From Methanobacteriota archaeon (lineage in GTDB: Archaea; Thermoplasmatota; Thermoplasmata; SG8-5; JACRNV01): a stretch of 38,047 bases of DNA. The notes beneath the pieces were generated by a model. The model did no database searches. It saw nothing but the letters and a program-made list of their open reading frames with translations, and was not told the origin of the DNA. Positions 1 to 6,300 of this stretch are shown here, piece by piece; position 1 is the first letter of the stretch, and each line of letters begins with the position of its first letter. A program made the translations under genes and the position numbers. The stretch covers positions 1-38,047 of the forward strand of contig JACRNV010000050.1 of the NCBI GenBank assembly GCA_016214785.1. Direction: 5' to 3'.

Positions 1-87
1 CCTGCCGATGTGCTGGTTCGTGGCCTTGTTGTGGGGCGTGCGCTGGAGCTCGTCCTCGATCTCCTTGATTTGTTCCTCGAGCGACAT
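1..87 (-). CDS. DRG-family (OBG-type) GTPase, N-terminal fragment
   Basis: Only the first 29 codons are inside the window; the gene runs off the left edge. The reverse strand reads MSLEEQIKEIEDELQRTPHN and continues KATNQHIGR. An opening helix followed by TP-x-NKAT-x-xHIG is characteristic of the developmentally regulated GTP-binding (DRG/Rbg) family, which in archaea and eukaryotes acts with the ribosome. The G motifs lie outside the window, so the call rests on the N-terminus alone. The start ATG is at 87, and the next gene upstream on the same strand ends 29 bases away, so the two may be co-transcribed. Confidence 0.75.
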   Translation of the reverse strand, partial: MSLEEQIKEIEDELQRTPHNKATNQHIGR

Positions 88-115
88 CTGGAGGGAGTAT
101 GCGCGCGCCGTTTAA

Positions 116-556
116 TTACTGTTTCCCTTCCCTCGAAAGGTCCGCCTTCTTCTGGATATAAATCTCCTCGGACATCTCCCCAGCGGCTAGCCTGCCGTCT
201 AGCTCGCGCAGGGCGGCGTCCTTGCGCCCTGCGAGCTCGGCCTGGTAATGGTTCCCCGCCTCCTCGATGGCCCTGAGAAGGTTTCGACCCTCCTTGCTTA
301 TCGTGTAGATTATCTTGGGGCGTCCCTCGCGCGGGAATATGGCCGAGCGGTCCAGCACTCCCGCCTCGAAGAGCTCGCGCACCGTCCGGTCGACGGCCTG
401 GCGCGTGACCTCGAGCTTCCTGGCGATGTCCTCGGGGTGGGTGTACCCCATCATGAGGCACTCGATGACGTCGGACTTTGACTTGGCCGCGACGAGGGCG
501 ACTATCTCGATTGCCTTGTTCTGCACGCAAAATGTATATATACCATAATATTTCAA
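116..556 (-). CDS. MarR-like winged-helix regulator with C-terminal SHOCT-like segment
   Basis: A 146-residue protein. Residues about 20-100 form a winged helix: HPEDIARKLEVTRQAVDRTV is the helix-turn-helix and GRPKIIYTISKEG the wing, as in MarR/ArsR-type regulators. The last 30 residues (LRELDGRLAAGEMSEEIYIQ and on) resemble a SHOCT short helical segment, a pattern also present at the N-terminus of the divergently transcribed neighbour at 658. The start is uncertain: ATG 556 is the longest reading, but a GTG at 526 lies just inside a TATATATA stretch at about 530-540. It probably controls itself and/or the divergent gene; this is inference from position. Ligand unknown. Confidence 0.8.
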   Translation of the reverse strand: MKYYGIYTFCVQNKAIEIVALVAAKSKSDVIECLMMGYTHPEDIARKLEVTRQAVDRTVRELFEAGVLDRSAIFPREGRPKIIYTISKEGRNLLRAIEEAGNHYQAELAGRKDAALRELDGRLAAGEMSEEIYIQKKADLSREGKQ

Positions 557-613
557 CTTTTTTGTTGCAATTGAAAACCACGAGCTTGCGGTTGTCTATT
601 TTTATTTTGAAGA

Positions 614-623
614 TTGTATAAAT
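614..623 (+). promoter_or_regulatory. TATA box of the bactofilin-like gene in a divergent promoter region
   Basis: TTGTATAAAT lies about 35-40 bases ahead of ATG 658, which also has a GAGGTGA Shine-Dalgarno sequence at 649-655. The roughly 100-base gap 557-657 serves both this gene and the divergent MarR-like gene. An A/T-rich stretch at 598-606 may be the TATA element for the minus strand. Confidence 0.55.
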
Positions 624-657
624 ATCACGGCGTGCATACCTATCGCTGAGGTGAAAA

Positions 658-1542
658 ATGAAGCTCAAGGAGATGCTGAGGAGGCTGGACGAGAGGTTCG
701 CCAACGGCGAGATATCCGAGGCGACGTACAAGGGGATAAAAGCGAGGTACGAGAGCGAGGCCGACGAGGACGATGTCGGAGCCCCGGAGCAGGACGCTCC
801 CAAGGGCGAGCGCGCCCGCGTGCCGCTCATCAAGGTCTCTGGCTCGAACGACCATGAGGGGGACATCTACGCCAAGGAGGTGCTGGTCGCCGGCTCCAGC
901 GACGTGCGCGGCAACATAGACGCCGAGGACGTGCGGATATCCGGCTCGTGCGACGTGGATGGAAACGTCAAGGCCATCAAGCTCAAGGTCTCGGGCTCGT
1001 GCGACGTGCGCGGGAGGGTCGAAGCGGATGAGATGCGAATCAGCGGCGCGTGCGACCTCGAGGGGCCTGTGAAGGCCAGGGTGATAGAGATATCGGGGAG
1101 CTGCGAGATAGAGATGGACGTGACAGCCGAGAGGGCCAGGGTCTCCGGGGCGTGCGACCTGCACTCCAAGCTCACTGCCAAGGCCGTGGAGTTCAGCGGC
1201 GCGGCCGTATTCAGCGATGTCGAGGCCGAGATGGTGGAAGGGCGCGGCGCCTTCGACGCCAAGAGCATCGTCGCCAAGAGCGTCTCGCTAAGGGTCGCGG
1301 ACAGGTGCAGCGTCGGTTCGATAGAGGCCGATGTTGTGGAGGTGAAGGAATACCCGGGGGGAACGCTCGACTCCAAGACCATCGCGGGTCGCGAGAAGGT
1401 GTACCTAGAGGGCGTTTGCGCCGACTCGGTCTCGGGCGGGGACGTGGAGATAGGCCCCAACTGCAGGATAGGCGTCGCCGAGGGCGCGAACGTCAAAGTC
1501 CACCCCGACTCGAAGGTCGGGCAGGTGAAAAAGAGGAAGTGA
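658..1542 (+). CDS. Bactofilin-like repeat protein with N-terminal SHOCT-like segment
   Basis: A 294-residue protein. Residues 3-35 (LRRLDERFANGEISEATYKG and on) look like a SHOCT domain. After an acidic linker, residues about 55-200 contain successive ~20-residue units of the form (I/V)-x-(V/I)-SGSCDV-x-G-x-(V/I)-x-A, for example SGSSDVRG, SGSCDVDG, SGSCDVRG, SGACDLEG and SGACDLHS. A second beta-rich part follows and the tail is basic (QVKKRK). Such repeats form a right-handed beta-helix in the polymer-forming cytoskeletal (bactofilin) family. No signal peptide or membrane segment is present, so a cytoplasmic scaffold is likely. It is divergent from a regulator sharing the SHOCT-like segment. 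The fold is inferred from the repeat pattern, and no partner is known. Confidence 0.7.
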   Translation: MKLKEMLRRLDERFANGEISEATYKGIKARYESEADEDDVGAPEQDAPKGERARVPLIKVSGSNDHEGDIYAKEVLVAGSSDVRGNIDAEDVRISGSCDVDGNVKAIKLKVSGSCDVRGRVEADEMRISGACDLEGPVKARVIEISGSCEIEMDVTAERARVSGACDLHSKLTAKAVEFSGAAVFSDVEAEMVEGRGAFDAKSIVAKSVSLRVADRCSVGSIEADVVEVKEYPGGTLDSKTIAGREKVYLEGVCADSVSGGDVEIGPNCRIGVAEGANVKVHPDSKVGQVKKRK

Positions 1543-1602
1543 CCATGGCGAAAGAGACTCACAGTAAGACATATCTTGACGCGATCGGCCAGCACTGCTC
1601 CT

Positions 1603-2352
1603 CTAAAGCATTGCTAGTCCGCCGTTTACATGGATTACTTGTCCTGTAATGTAGGAGGATCTATCCGAGCAGAGGAATACGACGGCGTCGGCGATTTCCG
1701 ACGGCTTGCCGAGCCGGCCAAGCGGGACCTTGGACAGGTAATGGCGCTCCTCGTCCTTGCTGGCGAAGCTCACCATGTCCGTGTCTATGTAGCCCGGCGC
1801 GATGGCGTTCACCCTTATGCCGTGCGGGGCTAGCTCCAGCGCCAGGGACTTCGTTAGGGAGACCACGCCCCCCTTCGACGCTGCATAGTGGACCTCGTGG
1901 TCCGTCCCGAGATAGGCGATGACAGAGGAGACGTTCACGATGCGCCCCCACTTCCCTCGAATCATGTCGGGAATAAAGGCCCTGGAGCATCCGAAGACGC
2001 CTGTCAGATTCGTCGCTATGACCTCGTCCCAGTCCTCGTTCTTCAGGTCCCAGCTCTTGAGGTGCTGGTGTATGCCCGCGTTGTTCACGAGGACGTCCAA
2101 GCCTTCGACCCGATCGTGGACCTCCTTGTGCATGCGGGCGACCTCCCCGGGCTTCGAAACGTCGGCCTGTATGGCGACTGCGTCCCCGCCGCCGGACTTG
2201 ATGAGATGGGCTACCTCCCTGGCCTTGTCCTCGCTGTTGAAATAGTTCACGAAGACGAGCGCCCCCTCCTTCGCTAGCGCGATGGCCGCCGCCCTGCCGA
2301 TCCCCCTCGACGAGCCAGTGACGAGCGCTGACTTCCCCTTCAGCTCCGACAT
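1603..2352 (-). CDS. SDR-family NAD(P)-dependent oxidoreductase (FabG-like)
   Basis: A classical 249-residue short-chain dehydrogenase/reductase. It shows the TGSSRGIG nucleotide-binding loop near residue 13, the NNAG motif near residue 90, the catalytic Ser in NVSSVIAYLG, and the Tyr-x-x-x-Lys pair in YAASKGG. The C-terminus GQVIHVNGGLAML is typical of FabG/3-oxoacyl-ACP-reductase-like members. The substrate cannot be read from sequence; archaeal members act on diverse ketones, sugars and acyl derivatives. It is convergent with the bactofilin-like gene and divergent from the zinc-ribbon gene at 2439, with which it shares an 86-base promoter region. Confidence 0.92.
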   Translation of the reverse strand: MSELKGKSALVTGSSRGIGRAAAIALAKEGALVFVNYFNSEDKAREVAHLIKSGGGDAVAIQADVSKPGEVARMHKEVHDRVEGLDVLVNNAGIHQHLKSWDLKNEDWDEVIATNLTGVFGCSRAFIPDMIRGKWGRIVNVSSVIAYLGTDHEVHYAASKGGVVSLTKSLALELAPHGIRVNAIAPGYIDTDMVSFASKDEERHYLSKVPLGRLGKPSEIADAVVFLCSDRSSYITGQVIHVNGGLAML

Positions 2353-2398
2353 GGCCCGGCAATGGCCTTCAACGATATCAAGGTTTTCGGCTCGGAAA

Positions 2399-2408
2399 AG
2401 CTATATGC
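2399..2408 (+). promoter_or_regulatory. TATA box of the triple zinc-ribbon gene
   Basis: AGCTATATGC lies about 35 bases upstream of ATG 2439, and a GGAG sequence sits just before the start. The minus-strand SDR gene starts at 2352, so the 2353-2438 gap is a compact divergent promoter. Confidence 0.5.
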
Positions 2409-2438
2409 CCCCGCGCGAATCACCTTCCGGGTGGAGCG

Positions 2439-3242
2439 ATGTCCGAATACCAATGCTCGGTCTGCGGAAAGAAGCTGACGTGGGCGCCACAGTACGGGCG
2501 CTGGTACTGCTACGAGTGCAAGGGCTATGCCGGCGAGAGGGGCATCGGCGGCAAGCCGATACCCAAGGTCATCGAGGAGGGGCAGTGCCCCAAGTGCGAG
2601 CAGCAGATGCAGTACGTCCAGCAATACCAGGCGTGGTACTGCCCCCGGTGCCGGAGCTACAAGACGATGCAGGGCCCGACGACGAACATCCCCTGCCCGA
2701 GGTGCAGGAACGTGGGGATGGTCTACTCGTACCAGTACAGGAAGTGGTTCTGCCCGACGTGCAGGGACTACCCGAACATCCCCGAGGTCAGGGCGGAGGA
2801 GGACAGGTCGGCGCAGCAGAAAGGGGAGAGGCGCGTGACGGTCATCGACGACCTCTTCCTGATGTACAACGACGGCAGGCTCATACGCCATTACACGCGC
2901 AGGCTCAAGCCCCTCGTCGACACTGAAATCCTAAGCAGCATGCTGACCGCCGTCCAGGACTTCATCAGGGACGCCTTCCCCAGCGACGACAAGGAAGGCC
3001 GGAGCGTGGAGGAGATAAAGATGGGCGAGCTGCGCATCGTCGTCCACAAGGGGAAGTACGTGAGCATCGCATCGCTCATCAGCGGCGACGACCCGGAGCA
3101 CGTCACCCAGCAGGTGGCGAAGTGCATCTACGACATGGAGAACGAGCAGCGCGCCGTCCTCGAGAAGTGGGACGGCGACATAGCGGTGTCCAAGACCCTG
3201 CAGAAGTACGTGAGCGCGCTCCTGGCCGGGGAGTACGCTTAA
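2439..3242 (+). CDS. Triple zinc-ribbon protein with roadblock-like C-terminal domain
   Basis: A 267-residue protein with three regular tandem zinc ribbons: C6/C9/C24/C27, C50/C53/C68/C71 and C86/C89/C105/C108. Each has an aromatic WYC or WFC before the second pair. After an acidic linker, residues about 135-265 (VIDDLFLMYNDGRLIRHYTR, then SSMLTAVQDFIRDAF) match a pattern I associate with archaeal sensory and small-GTPase-linked roadblock-like domains; that assignment is tentative. It lacks membrane segments and is probably cytoplasmic. It lies directly upstream of the IleRS-DUF835 gene, which carries similar C-x-x-C ribbons, so a shared regulatory role is conceivable but unproven. Confidence 0.7.
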   Translation: MSEYQCSVCGKKLTWAPQYGRWYCYECKGYAGERGIGGKPIPKVIEEGQCPKCEQQMQYVQQYQAWYCPRCRSYKTMQGPTTNIPCPRCRNVGMVYSYQYRKWFCPTCRDYPNIPEVRAEEDRSAQQKGERRVTVIDDLFLMYNDGRLIRHYTRRLKPLVDTEILSSMLTAVQDFIRDAFPSDDKEGRSVEEIKMGELRIVVHKGKYVSIASLISGDDPEHVTQQVAKCIYDMENEQRAVLEKWDGDIAVSKTLQKYVSALLAGEYA

Positions 3243-3345
3243 AACCGCTAGTAAATGCTGAAATCGCTCGAACTTATGAAAATAGTCACCCCTTCTCAGC
3301 GAAAATGCACGATAATGAAGGATTGCGCCGTCCCTTCCGCCCCAC

Positions 3346-3358
3346 AATATATTTTTAT
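3346..3358 (+). promoter_or_regulatory. TATA box for the IleRS-family fusion gene
   Basis: The AT tract AATATATTTTTAT lies in an otherwise GC-rich gap. The TTG proposed as start is at 3379, about 27 bases from the box centre, so transcription and translation would begin at nearly the same place (leaderless). This spacing supports the TTG. Confidence 0.6.
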
Positions 3359-3378
3359 GGTGGATACCTTATAGGTGT

Positions 3379-6300
3379 TTGAGGGGGATTCCCATAGTCA
3401 AGGCGCCCGAGAGGGGATACGACCACCAGGAGCTGGAGCCCAGGCTCCTCGGGTTCTGGCAGCGCACAAAGGCCTACGACAGGCTCAAGGAGATGCGCGC
3501 GAGCGGCAAGGACTTCTACTTCCTCGACGGCCCTCCGTTCGCCATAGGGCACGCGCACGTCGGCCTCGCGTTCAACAAGATTATCAAGGACGCGGTCCTG
3601 AGGCACCGGAGGATGTCGGGCTACAACGTGCGTGACCAGCCCGGGTTCGACTCCCACGGCCTCCCGATAGAGATTGAGGTCGAGGCGAAGCTCGGCATCA
3701 AGGTCAAGCGCAAAATAGAGGAGATCGGCATAGAGAAGTTCATAGACAGGTGCGTCCAGCACGCGAAGGAGAACGCGCAGGCCATGACATACCAGTTCGA
3801 GGACCTGGGCGTCTGGATGGACTGGCAGAACGCGTCCAGGACCAGCACTCCCGAGTTCATGGAGGGCGTCTGGTGGACGTTCAAGAAGGCGCACGCCAAC
3901 AACCTCATCGTACACGAGAACCGCGTCGTGCCCTGGTGCACCAGGTGCGAGACCGCGCTGACGGACTTCGAGGTCGTGCGCGGGATGCGCCGGGCCATGA
4001 CGGTCTACCTCAAGTTCCCAATCCGCGGCAAGAGGGACGAGTACCTGCTCGTCTGGACCGCGGAGCCGTGGACGCTGATAGCCAACGCCGCGCTCGCCGT
4101 CAACCCCGGCCTGAGCTACGCCAAGGTCAGGATACGCAAGGAGGGGAAGCGCGAGCTCCTCATACTCCTCGAGAAGGAGGTCGAGAACGTCTCGAACCGG
4201 ACGGGCATCGAGGCCTACGAGATAGTCGAGACCGTCAAGGGGGACCAGCTCGTGGGGATGCAGTACTTCCACCCGCTGATGGCCGACGTCCCGTTCCAGA
4301 AATCCCAGACCGGAGACTGGGTGCACAAGGTCATACCCTCCGGGAAGGTGAGGGACGAGCGCACGGGCATCATCCACGTCGCGCCAGGCCTCTGCCCCGA
4401 GGACACCGCGATAGCCAAGGAGCGCGAGCTCAAGTCCTTCTCCCCCGTGGACGAGCGGGGCGTCCTGACGAGCGAGGCCGGGACCAAGTACGGCGGCCTG
4501 TCGCTCGACGAGGCCACGCGCAAGGTCATAGCCGACTTCAAGGCGATGAAGTTCCTCCTCCACGAGGAGGTGGCGGATTACAGGCACGGCCACTGCTGGC
4601 GATGCTCGAGCCCGCTGATAAACAGGATGTCCAATGAGTGGTTCCTGAAGACGGACCAGATAAGGGACTCGATGCTCAGGGCGCTCACCACCGTGCAGTG
4701 GCTGCCCGACGAGGCGGGCTCCTCGCGCTTCTACAACTGGGTCGGCGAGGCCGACGACTGGTGCATATCCAAGAAGCGCTACTGGGGCGTCCCGATCCCG
4801 GTCTGGGAATGCCTCACGGACGTCTGCGGCCACGTCGAGGTGCTGGGCAGCCTCAAGGACCTCCGCGGGTGCAAGCAGTACGAGGAGGGGATGGACCTCC
4901 ACAGGCCGTGGATCGACAAGCTCACGCTCGACTGCCCCAAGTGCGGGGGGATGATGCGCAGGGTGCCCGACATCCTCGACGTGTGGTTCGATTCCAGCAC
5001 CATCTCGTGGTCGCAGCTCGGGTATCCTGGAAAGAAGACCGAGTTCAAGCGCTGGTGGCCGTGCGACCTCGTCGCCGAGGGCAAGTGGCAGTCCAAGGGA
5101 TGGCTCTACGCGCAGCTCTGCACCTCGTCGGCCGTCTTCAACCGCGTCCCATACAAGTCCGCGCTCCTCCACGGAAGGGTAACGTACGTCGAGAGCGTCA
5201 AGGAGGGAGGGGGGATGCCCCATGAGCATACCGACCTGCTGGCCGAGGCCGTGGCCAGGCACGGCAGGGACGCGTTCAGGATCCATCTGCTCAGGGTCCC
5301 GCCCTGGAACGACAGGGACTTCAGCATCGAGAGGATGGCCGAGTCCGCGAAGCTCATCCGGAAGCTCTGGAACACCTACGTCTTCGCGGCGCGCCACATG
5401 GCCGTCGACGGGTTCTCGCCGAAGAGGGCCGAGAAGTCCAAGGCGCTGGACAAGTGCGGGGCGATGGAGCGCTGGCTCCTGTCGAGGCTCGACCGGCTCT
5501 GCGACGACGTCAACAAAGCCATGGACAGGAACGAGACGCACAGGGCCATCGGCGCCATCTCCAGATTCATAGTCGAGGACCTCTCGCGCTGGTACCTGCG
5601 GACAATCAAGGACAAGGTGTGGGCCGAGGACAAGCCCGAGCTGAAGGAGCCGGTGTACGCGGCCATCGGCGAGGCGCTGCTCACCGTCGTGAAGCTCTTC
5701 GCGCCGTTCGCGCCCTTCGTCTCGGAGGAGATCTACCAGTCGCTCGACGGCCGGCTCCTGAGCGTCCACATGTGCGACTACCCCAAACCGGTAGAGGGGC
5801 GCAGGAACGAGGAGCTGGAGGCGCAGATGGAGGCCGTGCGCTCGATAGTGCACTGCGCCTACAAGGCCCGCCAGAGGGACGGCAGGGGGCTGCGCTGGCC
5901 GGTCAAGAAGATGATAATCGAGGCAAAGGCCGAGGCGGTCGTCAGCGCCGCCAAGGCCTTCCAGCCGCTCATACTCGAGCAGGCGAACGCCAAGGAGATA
6001 GACCTCGTGCCCCTGGGAGAGGAGTGGAAGGGCCTGGACCTCAAGGCCGAGCTCAAGGGCATCGAGAAGCCCATCGACGACTCGGACGAGAGCAAGAAGA
6101 CGGCCTATGCCACTTACAGGCAGCTCGCGCCCTACATCAAGAAGATAATACAGGCCAGGCCCGCCCGCGAGCTGAGGGACAAGATAAAGAAGGGCGGCTA
6201 CAAGGTCGGCATCGAGGGGACCGAGGTGGAGATACGCTCCGAGTGGGTTGTCTTCGTCAGCAAGCTCCCGGACAATGTCTTCGGGGAATCATTCCCGCAG

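Noticed and set aside
1544-1649. A 34-codon ORF directly after the bactofilin-like gene
   Set aside because: It runs into the convergent SDR gene, has no recognisable features and could be chance, despite a nearby GAGG.
3355-5853. An 832-codon minus-strand frame antisense to the IleRS-family gene
   Set aside because: It is a shadow frame of a GC-rich gene on the opposite strand. The plus frame has clear synthetase motifs; the minus frame gives only low-complexity leucine/arginine/valine-rich text.
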